From the NCBI GenBank assembly GCA_020847395.1, contig JADLCD010000072.1, positions 1 through 52,886 of the forward strand: DNA of 52,886 nucleotides. Direction: 5' to 3'. This DNA is from Chitinophagaceae bacterium (lineage in GTDB: Bacteria > Bacteroidota > Bacteroidia > Chitinophagales > Chitinophagaceae). Positions 8,615 through 17,945 of this stretch are shown here, piece by piece (the first letter of the stretch is position 1; every line of letters begins with the position of its first letter). Both the position numbers and the translations under genes were made by a program. The notes under the pieces were generated by a model that was given only the letters and a program-made list of their open reading frames with translations, ran no database searches and was not told the origin of the DNA.

Positions 8615-10024
8615 ATGAAAAAATTTCTGGACGAGGATTTTTTATTACAGACTTCTACAGCTAAAAAACTCTACCACGATTATGCTGAAAAAATGCCGAT
8701 CATAGATTATCACAATCACTTACCGCCGGCAGAAATAGCATCAAACAAACAATTCAAAAACATTACCGAGATATGGTTAAAGGGTGATCATTATAAATGG
8801 AGAGCCATGCGCACCAACGGCGTTGACGAAAATAATATTACAGGTAACGCTGATGATTACACTAAGTTTGAACGCTGGGCGGCAACTGTTCCGTATACCA
8901 TGCGTAATCCGCTGTATCATTGGACGCACCTTGAGTTGCAACGCACTTTCGGCATTAAAAAAATACTGAACGAAAACACCTCGAAAGAAATTTACGCAGC
9001 GTGTAACGACAAACTAAAAAAGCTGCCCGTTCACGCTATAGCTAAAAAGTTTAAGGCAGAAATTTTATGCACCACAGATGACCCTGCAGATTCGCTGGAG
9101 CATCATATCAGCATAAAAAAAATAAAGGGCGCGCCAAAAGTATTTCCTGCCTTTCGCCCGGATAAAGCGATGGCGGTTGAAAATGCATCCACTTACAACA
9201 GCTATATCAAACTGCTGGAACAGGCCTCAAAAAAGACGATCAAAACTTATGAAGGCCTGCTTGAAGCGTTAAAACTCAGGCACGACTTTTTTCATGAAAC
9301 AGGTTGCCGCATTTCAGATCACGGGCTGGAAACAATGTACGCGGATGATTTTACGATGAAAGACCTGGAAAAAAGCTTCAGCACGATCAGAAAAGGAAAA
9401 GCCCTGGAAGAAAAAGAGATCAGCAGGTTCAAATCCGCCACATTGCATTTTATTTGCCAGTGGAACGCACAACGCGGATGGGTACAACAATTTCATATAG
9501 GCGCCTTGCGCAATAATAACAGCAGGCTGCTGAGTTTACTTGGCGCCGACGCAGGCGTTGACTCTATCGGCGACTGGCGGGTAGCGCAACCCATGTCGGC
9601 ATTTCTTAACCGCCTTGATAAAGAAAACCAATTAGCAAAAACGATTATCTACAACAACAATCCATCCTACAACGCGGTATATGCAACGATGGCTGGTAAT
9701 TTCCAGGATGGAAAAACACCGGGGAAAATTCAATTCGGCTCCGGCTGGTGGTTTCTTGATCAGAAGAATGGTATGGAAGAACAGATGAATATATTAAGCA
9801 ATATGGGTTTATTAAGCAGGTTTGTTGGAATGACTACCGATTCAAGAAGTTTTCTGTCATTTCCCCGACATGAATATTTCAGGAGAATACTCTGCAACCT
9901 AATTGGCACTGATGTAGAAAACGGAGAATTGCCCAAAGATATTCCCTGGCTGGGTAAAATGGTGCAGGATATCAGCTATAATAACGCGAAACAATATTTT
10001 AATTTGGGGGGAGGGAAAATGTGA
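8615..10024 (+). CDS. uxaC: Uronate (glucuronate/galacturonate) isomerase
   Basis: This 469-residue enzyme of the amidohydrolase superfamily interconverts D-glucuronate and D-fructuronate, or D-galacturonate and D-tagaturonate. The metal-binding MPIIDYHNHLPPAEIA motif (HxH) is near residue 30. The LKGDHYKWRAMRTNGV segment and the late GMTTDSRSFLSFPRHEYFRRILCN segment are UxaC hallmarks, and the length is normal. It is placed between the KDPG aldolase and a hexuronate-type MFS transporter. The following steps (uronate reductase UxaB/UxuB and altronate/mannonate dehydratase) are not in this window and must be encoded elsewhere for the route to work. Confidence 0.95.
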   Translation: MKKFLDEDFLLQTSTAKKLYHDYAEKMPIIDYHNHLPPAEIASNKQFKNITEIWLKGDHYKWRAMRTNGVDENNITGNADDYTKFERWAATVPYTMRNPLYHWTHLELQRTFGIKKILNENTSKEIYAACNDKLKKLPVHAIAKKFKAEILCTTDDPADSLEHHISIKKIKGAPKVFPAFRPDKAMAVENASTYNSYIKLLEQASKKTIKTYEGLLEALKLRHDFFHETGCRISDHGLETMYADDFTMKDLEKSFSTIRKGKALEEKEISRFKSATLHFICQWNAQRGWVQQFHIGALRNNNSRLLSLLGADAGVDSIGDWRVAQPMSAFLNRLDKENQLAKTIIYNNNPSYNAVYATMAGNFQDGKTPGKIQFGSGWWFLDQKNGMEEQMNILSNMGLLSRFVGMTTDSRSFLSFPRHEYFRRILCNLIGTDVENGELPKDIPWLGKMVQDISYNNAKQYFNLGGGKM

Positions 10025-10092
10025 GCATCTCACCTCTATCATCTCACTTCTCGCAACTACCACCCACGTACAAACGAATGTAAAACCATATC

Positions 10093-11505
10093 ATGTCAAC
10101 AAAACTTCCAGATTTACAGCAACCCATAACCGATATTACTAACCCGAAAGGCGTTGGTAATTATCGCTGGGTAATTTGCAGTTTACTTTTTTTTGCCACC
10201 ACAGTAAATTACCTCGACAGGCAGGTGTTGAGTTTGCTGAAACCATCGCTGGAAGAAACTTTTAAATGGACAAATACCGATTACGCCGATATTGCTGCGG
10301 CATTTCAATTCACATATGCCATCGGGCTGTTGTTTGCAGGACGCATTATTGACAGGTTAGGCACCAAAAAAGGATATGCCTGGGCAATTATTATATGGTC
10401 TGTCGGTGCTGTTATTCATGCAAAGTCTATACCGATAGGCGAAAGCATTCAATCAACACTGGGCTGGATTGGGCTTGCGGCCATACCGGCATCTGTACTG
10501 GGTTTTATGTTTGCCAGGGCGTTTTTAGCTATTGGAGAAGCGGGTAATTTTCCTGCTGCCATTAAAGCCACCGCTGAATATTTTCCTAAGAAAGAAAGGT
10601 CGTTTGCAGTAGGTATATTTAATTCAGGCACCACCATAGGTGCCATACTCGCGCCGCTTACTATACCCTGGATAGAAAAACAATGGGGCTGGCAGGCAGC
10701 ATTTATTATAATTGGATTGATTGGTTTTTTATGGTTGATTTTCTGGTATATCTATTATGATAAACCAGACCAACAGAAACGGCTAAGCGCAACAGAACAT
10801 GCATACATTCACAGCGATGCTGATGAAAAACAAATAGCCGAAGAAGTAGGCAAAGAAAAAAAAGTATCGTGGACAAAATTGTTGCAATACAGGCAAACCT
10901 GGGCATTTGCTGTCGGAAAATTTATGACAGATGGCGTGTGGTGGTTTTTCCTGTTTTGGTTGCCTGCTTATTTAAAAGACCAGTACCACATGCAGAATAC
11001 AGATATGGCCATACCGTTGGCAGTATTGTATAGTATGACAATGGTAGGCAGTATTGGCGGCGGTTGGTTTCCTGCACATTTTATAAGAAAGGGATATGCG
11101 GCTTATGATGGCCGTATGAAAGCCATGTTAATTATCGCATTTATTCCGTTGGTAGTACTGGCGGCACAACCTTTAGGCGGCATCAGCTTTTGGATGCCGG
11201 TATTATTGATTGGCATAGGCGCATCCGCGCACCAGGCATGGAGCGCTAATATATTCACCACGGTATCTGATATGTTTCCTAAAAAAGCCATCGGTTCTGT
11301 AATAGGCATTGGCGGTATGGCCGGTGGGCTTGGCGGCGTATTGGTTACAAAAATCGGCGGCGCATTATTCGACCATTATAAAGCACTCGGTCATATTGAA
11401 ACAGGCTATACCATCATGTTTACTTTCTGCGCTATCGCCTATTTAATTGCATGGTTTATTATGAAGAGCCTGGTGCCGAAGTATAAGTTGATTAGGGATT
11501 TGTAG
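10093..11505 (+). CDS. MFS transporter, hexuronate (ExuT)-like
   Basis: This 470-residue inner-membrane protein has about 12 hydrophobic helices split by a charged central loop (about residues 225-260). NYLDRQVLSLLKPSLEE in helix 1 and RAFLAIGEAGNFPAAIKATAEYFP are typical of the anion:cation symporter branch of the major facilitator superfamily, which includes ExuT. It sits directly after uxaC, so hexuronate/H+ symport is the best guess. Uptake of other sugar acids is possible. Confidence 0.88.
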   Translation: MSTKLPDLQQPITDITNPKGVGNYRWVICSLLFFATTVNYLDRQVLSLLKPSLEETFKWTNTDYADIAAAFQFTYAIGLLFAGRIIDRLGTKKGYAWAIIIWSVGAVIHAKSIPIGESIQSTLGWIGLAAIPASVLGFMFARAFLAIGEAGNFPAAIKATAEYFPKKERSFAVGIFNSGTTIGAILAPLTIPWIEKQWGWQAAFIIIGLIGFLWLIFWYIYYDKPDQQKRLSATEHAYIHSDADEKQIAEEVGKEKKVSWTKLLQYRQTWAFAVGKFMTDGVWWFFLFWLPAYLKDQYHMQNTDMAIPLAVLYSMTMVGSIGGGWFPAHFIRKGYAAYDGRMKAMLIIAFIPLVVLAAQPLGGISFWMPVLLIGIGASAHQAWSANIFTTVSDMFPKKAIGSVIGIGGMAGGLGGVLVTKIGGALFDHYKALGHIETGYTIMFTFCAIAYLIAWFIMKSLVPKYKLIRDL

Positions 11506-11666
11506 GGGGAAGGTAGTCTGCATATCCGTCTGCAGTCGTATCTACCGTTAAGATTGTTTCATTGCTGCACAATAATAACAATTGGGTCGGATAAACAGAA
11601 CCAGCTAAAAAACATTATCCTTCTTATCCGCAAGTATGTTTTATTTTGCAATATAAACACTAAAAC

Positions 11667-13697
11667 ATGCTACGCTTAACTGCTTTATTGCTGGCCACGG
11701 GTATATGCGCTGCTGCCATTGCACAAGACCCATGGAAAATCAATGCTTCCGCTATTGATCCTTCACATTATTACGGCATTACGGTTGCCAATGGAATGAT
11801 AGGTTTGGTAAGTTCGCCGGAACCACTGAAAATAAAAGATGTGGTACTTGCAGGTGCATATGATTTGTATGGACGCGGAAGGGTTAGTAATTTTTTGCGC
11901 AGTTTTAATCTGCTTAATGTAAATCTTGATATAGATGGCCGCCGCCTGTCTTCTGCAGATGTAACCAATATGAAGCAGGAACTGGATATGAAACACGCTG
12001 CGTTTACTACTTCCTTTACTTACGCAGATAAAGCTGAAGTTAAAGCTACCTATTATGCGCTCCGGCATTTGCCTTATACTGTTTTAATGGACATTACCGT
12101 AACCGCTAAAAAAGACATTACTATTGGCGGCGCCAGTGTAATGGAAGCGCCAGACGCATTAAAAGATGTACAGAACTATTATAACGAAATAGACCGCCCG
12201 CATGTGGTGATCAGCCTGCTCACATCCTCAGCTAAAAGCCCTACCGGTAAGCTGTTGATGTGTGCCTCCAATACGTTTTTATTTGATGAGCCCCATGGAA
12301 AAGAGCCCAGGGTAATTCATGAAATGTGGGACAATAATATGCACCTGATGAAATTCAGCAGGCAAATTAAAACAGGCGAATCGTACCGGTTTTCCATTGC
12401 AGGCTCTTCCATTACTTCTGCGCATCATGATGATCCGCTGAATGAGGCTGAACGATTAACCATATACGCCAGGCTGGAAGGAAGAGAGCGGTTATTGCAG
12501 TTTCACAATAAGGCGTGGGATGAATTGTGGAAGAGTGATATTGTGATTGATGGAGATGCGCAAAGCCAGCAGGATGTGCATAGCATGATATATCATTTGT
12601 ATTCTTTTGTAAGAGAGGGTACGGCTTTATCACCATCTCCCATGGGACTAAGCGGGCTGGGATATAACGGGCATGTGTTTTGGGATACCGAGCTATGGAT
12701 GTACCCGGCTTTGCTGGTGTTGCATCCTGAATTGGCCAAAAGCATAATGGAATACCGGTTTGAGCGATTACAGGCGGCGAAACGAAATGCTTTTTCCAAG
12801 GGGTTTAAAGGAGCGATGTATCCCTGGGAAAGTGCTGCAACTGGCGTAGAAGAAACACCGGTATGGGCATTGAGCGGCCCTTTTGAACATCATATTACGG
12901 CATGTGTAGGCATTGCCGCATGGAACTATTACTGTGTAACGCAGGATAAAACATGGTTGAAAGAAAAAGGTTGGCCGATATTATCTGCTACTGCAGATTT
13001 TTGGGCAAGCCGGGTGGAGCGCAACGGCCCTGGAAAATATGAAATAAAAAATGTGGTAGCGGCAGATGAATGGGCTGAGAACGTAGATAATAATGCTTTT
13101 ACCAATGCCGCAGCCAAAGCAGTATTGCAGCACGCCACAGAAGCGGCAAAGCTGCTGGGCATAGTGCCCGATCCTGATTGGATGAATGTATCCAATAATA
13201 TTCCTATACTCCGGTTAGAAAACGGGGTTACCAAAGAACATGCAGCTTACCAGGGAGAAGGCATTAAGCAGGCTGATGTAAATTTGCTTGCTTACCCGCT
13301 TAAAGAAATTACAGATGTAAATCAGATACGTAAAGATTTGAGCTATTACGAAACCCGTGTGCCCAATGAAGGTACTCCTGCCATGACGCAGGCTGTGTTT
13401 ACTACCCTCTATGCAAGGTTAGGTAACGGCGAAAAAGCATTTCATTTTTTTCAGGATGCTTATATTCCTAATCTTAACCCTCCATTCAGGGTTATTGCAG
13501 AAACCAAAGGAGGAACCAACCCATATTTTGCCACAGGTGCAGGCGGCATTGTACAGTCGGTATTAATGGGTTTTGGCGGATTGGAAATTACCTCAAAAGG
13601 CATTGTTCAAATTCCATCCGCACTGCCTCCGGGATGGAAAAGTATTACCCTTACCGGCATTGGCCGCGATAAAAAAACATTTGTGGTGAAGAAATGA
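11667..13697 (+). CDS. Periplasmic glycoside hydrolase family 65 protein
   Basis: This 676-residue protein has a Sec signal (MLRLTALLLATGICAAAIAQ) and the GH65 order of domains: an N-terminal beta-sandwich (about 25-270), an (alpha/alpha)6 barrel, and a short beta C-terminal domain. GHVFWDTELWMYPALLVLHP and AADEWAENVDNNAFTNAAAK are GH65 signatures, and Glu468 in the latter is at the position of the general acid. Cytoplasmic GH65 members are phosphorylases of alpha-glucosides. Exported Bacteroidota members are often hydrolases (for example kojibiose- or glucosylgalactose-type alpha-glucosidases). It lies 161 bases after the transporter and may be read from its own promoter. The substrate is unproven. 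Confidence 0.87.
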   Translation: MLRLTALLLATGICAAAIAQDPWKINASAIDPSHYYGITVANGMIGLVSSPEPLKIKDVVLAGAYDLYGRGRVSNFLRSFNLLNVNLDIDGRRLSSADVTNMKQELDMKHAAFTTSFTYADKAEVKATYYALRHLPYTVLMDITVTAKKDITIGGASVMEAPDALKDVQNYYNEIDRPHVVISLLTSSAKSPTGKLLMCASNTFLFDEPHGKEPRVIHEMWDNNMHLMKFSRQIKTGESYRFSIAGSSITSAHHDDPLNEAERLTIYARLEGRERLLQFHNKAWDELWKSDIVIDGDAQSQQDVHSMIYHLYSFVREGTALSPSPMGLSGLGYNGHVFWDTELWMYPALLVLHPELAKSIMEYRFERLQAAKRNAFSKGFKGAMYPWESAATGVEETPVWALSGPFEHHITACVGIAAWNYYCVTQDKTWLKEKGWPILSATADFWASRVERNGPGKYEIKNVVAADEWAENVDNNAFTNAAAKAVLQHATEAAKLLGIVPDPDWMNVSNNIPILRLENGVTKEHAAYQGEGIKQADVNLLAYPLKEITDVNQIRKDLSYYETRVPNEGTPAMTQAVFTTLYARLGNGEKAFHFFQDAYIPNLNPPFRVIAETKGGTNPYFATGAGGIVQSVLMGFGGLEITSKGIVQIPSALPPGWKSITLTGIGRDKKTFVVKK

Positions 13698-13705
13698 TGA
13701 TGCCT

Positions 13706-13734
13706 GGTTCCGAACCTTTGGAAGGTTCGGAACC
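13706..13734. repeat. Perfect 13-bp palindromic hairpin between convergent genes
   Basis: GGTTCCGAACCTT (13706-13718) and AAGGTTCGGAACC (13722-13734) form a perfect stem with a 3-base loop. There is no T-tract on either side. It lies between the GH65 gene and batA, which converge. It may act as a bidirectional transcription block, or be a dispersed REP-like palindrome. Confidence 0.75.
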
Positions 13735-13782
13735 CTATAAGCAAACGCGCCCTGCTGTTACTTGTATAAAGCTGCATAAAGA

Positions 13783-14790
13783 TTAAGGAAACTGCCTGAA
13801 CACGGTAAGTCTTAACAGCATTTCTATAAAAAGGAAAGCTATAGCCATTAATACCAGCGGATGAAACCTTTCTGTATATTTTCTGCTGGTGGTGATATTG
13901 ATCTTTGTTTTTTCAAGCTGATCTATTTCGCTGTAAATATCGGATAAGCTTTGGTCGCCTTTTGCACGGAAATATTTACCACCCGTTTCAGCAGCAATCT
14001 GCTTTAAAAGATTTTCATCAATATTTACTTTTTCCTGCTGCATTGTAACTCTGCCGTCTGGGCCGGGCACCGGCGTTGTGGCATAACCATCAGAGCCGAT
14101 ACCGATAGTATATACTTTAATGCCCAATGATTTTGCAATTTCCTTTGCCGTAACCGGGTCTATCAATCCGCCATTATTTTCACCATCCGTAAGCAGTATG
14201 ATTACTTTACTTTTTGATTCACTATTCTTCAACCTGTCTGCGCTTGTTGCAAGCCCGGAGCCGATTGCTGTTCCATCAACTAAAAAACTTCCGTCAACCT
14301 GTATGATCTGTTGCTCCAGCACAGCATGATCACTGGTAACAGGGCATTGTGTAAAACTTTCTCCTGCAAAAATCACCAGCCCTATTCGATCCGTCGGGCG
14401 TTGCTGAACAAATTCTCCCGCCACCCGTTTTGCAGCTTCCAGCCTGTTGGGATGAAAATCCTGCGCCAGCATACTGCCGCTCACATCTATGCATAATACA
14501 ATATCAATACCTTCGCCTTCCACATTCTTTTCCTCATTATGTGTTTGCGGGCGGGCAAGCGCAGTTATAATTCCTGCAAGTGCCAGCATTCTGAGCACAA
14601 AAGGTATATGCCGCAATTTACTTTTGAAAGAATTGGTATTGCGGAAACTCCTGAGTGAAGAAACCTTCATTGCTCCACGCGATCTTCCGGAATAGCTGAT
14701 ATACCAGCCCGCAAGTATGGGGATAAGCAATAACAGGTATAACACCCGTGGATAAGCGAACTCAATATGGTCTAAATATTCCTTCAGCAC
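13783..14790 (-). CDS. batA: Aerotolerance-type VWA protein BatA
   Basis: This 335-residue inner-membrane protein has two N-terminal helices (about 16-32 and 62-79), a von Willebrand factor A domain and a C-terminal helix (about 310-330). The MIDAS motif is complete: IDVSGS with Asp102, Ser104 and Ser106, plus later Thr and Asp residues (VDGTAIG, LLTDGENN). It is the last gene of a minus-strand set of MoxR, DUF58, BatD-like and BatA. The Bacteroides operon normally continues with batB, batC, batD and batE. Here the next gene is a convergent GH65 gene, so those are missing at this site. MoxR-VWA systems are thought to act as chaperone-like assembly or stress-response machines in the envelope. 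Confidence 0.88.
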   Translation of the reverse strand: MLKEYLDHIEFAYPRVLYLLLLIPILAGWYISYSGRSRGAMKVSSLRSFRNTNSFKSKLRHIPFVLRMLALAGIITALARPQTHNEEKNVEGEGIDIVLCIDVSGSMLAQDFHPNRLEAAKRVAGEFVQQRPTDRIGLVIFAGESFTQCPVTSDHAVLEQQIIQVDGSFLVDGTAIGSGLATSADRLKNSESKSKVIILLTDGENNGGLIDPVTAKEIAKSLGIKVYTIGIGSDGYATTPVPGPDGRVTMQQEKVNIDENLLKQIAAETGGKYFRAKGDQSLSDIYSEIDQLEKTKINITTSRKYTERFHPLVLMAIAFLFIEMLLRLTVFRQFP

Positions 14791-14850
14791 GATAATATAC
14801 TTGTTTTGTGAGAAGTAAGAGGAGAAATGTGAGATGCTTACGTTTATCCG

Positions 14851-15765
14851 CTACTTCATACTATCCAATTGTTTCACATTCTTCTCTACAACATCAATAT
14901 CAATTGTTGATCTCGTTACATCCGGCTGATACTTTGCGAATTTTACAGCATCTGCAATCCTCAGTGTTTCCGCAAGTTCACTTAATACATCTTTCGACAG
15001 CCGTTGATTAACCAACATTAATAATTCATCCGTTGTTCTTTGTAAACTGCCATCATGAAACTTTCCTTCATTATATGTTTTAAAAATGTCTGTCAGTTCC
15101 GTATAATATTTTTTCCATTCACCCTTAGCAGGAAAATCCTGCGCTTTTAATTTGCTTAGCCGCTGTAAAGCTTCTTCCAGCAATGGCAGTGCGGATCTGT
15201 TGACAGGAGCAACAGCAGGTTTTTGCTTTCTTTGTTTCCACCACAGCCACGCAAGTACACCCAGCAGAATAACCGACAATATAGCCAATACCCAATACCA
15301 CCATGGTGTTTTTTCCTGGGGCACTTCAATAATATCCCGTATATCATGATAGGTGCTGTCGCGGAGCGTAGCCGGAACAATCGTTAGCTCCAATGGCGCA
15401 GAACCTGCCTGTATATTTCCTGCGTGAACCACCAATGGCGGTACTACCCATACGCCTGAATCAAAACCTGTAACAGTAAATGACTGGTTATATATTTTAG
15501 TATTTCCTTCTAAGGATGAATCAACCGGCGAACGGCCTATTATTTCTATATGATTGAAAGTATCGGGTAAATTAAACCATTGTGTGATGGGCTTATCTAT
15601 GGTTGTTTTGGTTTGAACAACCAATTGCGTTTGATCGCCCATCAGCAATTGCGGTTGTTTTAATGTGGCATTAATAGTAACGCCGGGTTGCGCAAATAAA
15701 CATGTAGTACAAAAGCTGCATACCAGTATTACAAGTATCGTCTTTATGTTTGCTCCTTTCTTCAT
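14851..15765 (-). CDS. BatD-like membrane protein of the Bat cluster
   Basis: This 304-residue protein has a signal peptide ending CLFAQ. An immunoglobulin-like periplasmic domain (about 25-150) resembles the N-terminal repeat of BatD. One membrane helix (about 160-180, WYWVLAILSVILLGVLAWLWW) and a cytoplasmic helical domain (about 200-304, rich in Lys/Leu, e.g. LQRLSKLKAQDFPAKGEWKKYYTEL) follow. This matches the unnamed protein that usually lies between the DUF58 gene and batA in Bacteroidota. It probably links the periplasm to the cytosolic DUF58/MoxR parts. The gene is 60 bases upstream of batA and 21 bases after the DUF58 gene. Confidence 0.78.
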   Translation of the reverse strand: MKKGANIKTILVILVCSFCTTCLFAQPGVTINATLKQPQLLMGDQTQLVVQTKTTIDKPITQWFNLPDTFNHIEIIGRSPVDSSLEGNTKIYNQSFTVTGFDSGVWVVPPLVVHAGNIQAGSAPLELTIVPATLRDSTYHDIRDIIEVPQEKTPWWYWVLAILSVILLGVLAWLWWKQRKQKPAVAPVNRSALPLLEEALQRLSKLKAQDFPAKGEWKKYYTELTDIFKTYNEGKFHDGSLQRTTDELLMLVNQRLSKDVLSELAETLRIADAVKFAKYQPDVTRSTIDIDVVEKNVKQLDSMK

Positions 15766-15786
15766 ATTTATATCAGCAACAGTATA

Positions 15787-16707
15787 TTATTTTACGGGTT
15801 TCATGCGGCTGAGGAAAAACTTCTGCAGTACTTTTACATAATCTTCATCTGTTCTTAAATACAAAAGATCTGCGCCCGATTTGCGAAATGAAATTTTACA
15901 GGCTTCTTCATTCTTAACAAACTGCTGGTGATAATTATACTGAACCATTTTATCATTAGTGTCTATCCATTGTCTTTCGCCGGTTTCAAAATCTTCAATC
16001 TGCATCAAGCCTACCTCAGGCAAATCCATATCCATCTTATCATATACTTTAATGCCTATCACATCATGACGGCTACCTGCAACACGCAAAGGATCATCAT
16101 ATTGTTCTACCATAAAATCACTTAGTATAAACGCAATGCTTTTCTGTTTTACCGCATTATTGAAAAAACGCACGGCTTCGTTAAGATTGGTTCCTTTGCC
16201 TTTTGGTTTAACCGTAAGCAATTCGCGAACAATATACAATACATGCTCTCTTCCTTTTTTTGGCGGAATATAGAACTCAATTTTATCGCTGAAAAATATT
16301 ACACCAACCTTATCATTATTGTTCACGGCAGAAAAAGCAAGTACGGCGCAAACTTCGGTTATCAAATCTTTTTTACGCTGATGAATGGTACCGAATAAAG
16401 AGCTTGCGCTGATATCAACCAGCAGCAGCATCGTCAGTTCTCTTTCTTCTTCAAACATTTTGCTGAAAGGCTGATTCATCCTCGCAGAAACGTTCCAGTC
16501 AATAAAACGTACATCATCACCCGCGCTATATTCTCTCACTTCTTTAAACGACATACCCTTTCCCTTAAATGCAGTATGATATTCACCGGTAAAAAGATTG
16601 GCTGTAAGTTTTTTACTTTTTATCTCCAGCTCTTTTACCTTCTTCAATATCTCGGCTACACTTAAAGTGTCCTCGTCTTTGCTGTTGGTATGTGTTCGTT
16701 TTTTCAA
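15787..16707 (-). CDS. DUF58 domain protein of the MoxR/Bat cluster
   Basis: This 306-residue soluble protein has the DUF58 core motif GKGMSFKEVREYSAGDDVRF followed by IDWNVSARM (about residues 50-78), and then a VWA-like half with LLLVDISASSLFG. It has no membrane segment. In this conserved gene order it works with the MoxR ATPase encoded upstream and the membrane VWA protein downstream. It is cotranscribed with the BatD-like gene, with a 21-base gap. Its spacer from moxR (155 bases) is filled with low-complexity repeats. Confidence 0.9.
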   Translation of the reverse strand: MKKRTHTNSKDEDTLSVAEILKKVKELEIKSKKLTANLFTGEYHTAFKGKGMSFKEVREYSAGDDVRFIDWNVSARMNQPFSKMFEEERELTMLLLVDISASSLFGTIHQRKKDLITEVCAVLAFSAVNNNDKVGVIFFSDKIEFYIPPKKGREHVLYIVRELLTVKPKGKGTNLNEAVRFFNNAVKQKSIAFILSDFMVEQYDDPLRVAGSRHDVIGIKVYDKMDMDLPEVGLMQIEDFETGERQWIDTNDKMVQYNYHQQFVKNEEACKISFRKSGADLLYLRTDEDYVKVLQKFFLSRMKPVK

Positions 16708-16728
16708 AAAATTAATTGGTATGTGAAA

Positions 16729-16860
16729 AGAAAGGTTACAAGTTGCAGGTTACTGGTTTCAGGTTCAGGCGTTTCAGGGAAATATCTATCGTCTCACATT
16801 TCACGCCTCACTAATTCACTATTGCCTATTCACCTACCTATACCCTACACCTTCCACCTT
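16729..16860. repeat. Degenerate pyrimidine-rich repeat spacer, includes shared 18-mer
   Basis: The spacer downstream of moxR is made of imperfect short repeats: GGTTAC/GGTTTCAGGTTCAGG at its left, then TCTCACATTTCACGCCTCACTAATTCAC..., ending in CCCTACACCTTCCACCTT at 16843-16860, two bases from the moxR stop codon. The reverse complement of that exact 18-mer lies at 39089-39106, and its last 16 bases match 27931-27946. I see no open frame or terminator in it. Confidence 0.75.
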
Positions 16861-16862
16861 TA

Positions 16863-17864
16863 CTACGGTACATTCACGGCTCTCAGCACTTCATCCACCA
16901 CATTTTCTGCATTAATATTTTCTGCTTCTGCTTCATACGTTAAACCAATGCGGTGGCGCATAACATCTTTTGCTATACTCCGCACATCTTCAGGAATAAC
17001 ATACCCGCGTTTATTGATAAATGCATGCGCTTTTGAAGCTAATGCAAGATTTATGGAAGCCCTGGGCGACCCGCCGTAAGCAATTAAAGGTTTTAATTTT
17101 TCAAGCCTGAATTGCTCGGGTTGCCTTGTTGCAAAAACAATATCAAGAATATAGTTTTCAATTTTTTCATCCATATAAATCTGGCGAACCAAATCACGCG
17201 CCTGCAAAATTTCTATACCGCTTACAACAGGTTTTACTTCAGGGAGCTTTACGCCCGATAAATTTTGCCTTATTATAAGTTGCTCCTCCTGCCGGCTTGG
17301 ATAATTAATCAATACTTTCAGCATAAACCTGTCAACCTGTGCTTCAGGCAGTGGGTAAGTTCCTTCCTGGTCAATTGGGTTTTGTGTAGCCAGCACAAGA
17401 AAAGGCTCATCTAATTTGTATGTATTCTCGCCAATGGTTACCTGCCGTTCCTGCATGGCTTCCAGCAGGGCGCTTTGCACTTTTGCGGGTGCGCGGTTAA
17501 TTTCATCAGCCAAAATAAAATTGGCGAAGATTGGTCCTTTGCGAACTACAAATTCATGTTGCTGCTGGTTGTATATCATAGTGCCCACTACATCAGCCGG
17601 CAAAAGATCAGGGGTGAACTGTATACGACTGAATTTTGCATTAATGGCCTGCGATAATGATTTTATAGAGAGCGTTTTTGCAAGCCCGGGCACGCCTTCC
17701 AGCAGCACATGACCATTGCTCAGCAACCCGATCAGGAGGCGGCTCACCATATAGTGCTGCCCAACAATCACTTTCGCTATTTCACTTTCAAGCCTGTCAA
17801 CAAATGATGATGCTACCTGTATTCTTTCGTTCAGCGCTTTTATATCTTCTGCCGTTTGTAACAT
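16863..17864 (-). CDS. MoxR-family AAA+ ATPase
   Basis: This 333-residue cytoplasmic ATPase has Walker A GVPGLAKT (about 57-64) and Walker B FILADEINRAP (about 117-126). The sensor ATQNPIDQEGTYPLPEAQVDRF and the C-terminal lid (AAA_lid_2) containing GGSPRASINLALASKAHAF are both visible. It is the ATPase of the DUF58-BatA set encoded immediately downstream, probably a chaperone acting on VWA proteins. The gene ends right beside the repeat block 16729-16860. Confidence 0.93.
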   Translation of the reverse strand: MLQTAEDIKALNERIQVASSFVDRLESEIAKVIVGQHYMVSRLLIGLLSNGHVLLEGVPGLAKTLSIKSLSQAINAKFSRIQFTPDLLPADVVGTMIYNQQQHEFVVRKGPIFANFILADEINRAPAKVQSALLEAMQERQVTIGENTYKLDEPFLVLATQNPIDQEGTYPLPEAQVDRFMLKVLINYPSRQEEQLIIRQNLSGVKLPEVKPVVSGIEILQARDLVRQIYMDEKIENYILDIVFATRQPEQFRLEKLKPLIAYGGSPRASINLALASKAHAFINKRGYVIPEDVRSIAKDVMRHRIGLTYEAEAENINAENVVDEVLRAVNVP

Positions 17865-17945
17865 GTTATATAATGATTGTTTATAAAGCTAAATTATGTG
17901 ATTGACACTTCTGTTTTGCAAAGCCTTTGCCAAAATTCTGCTATA

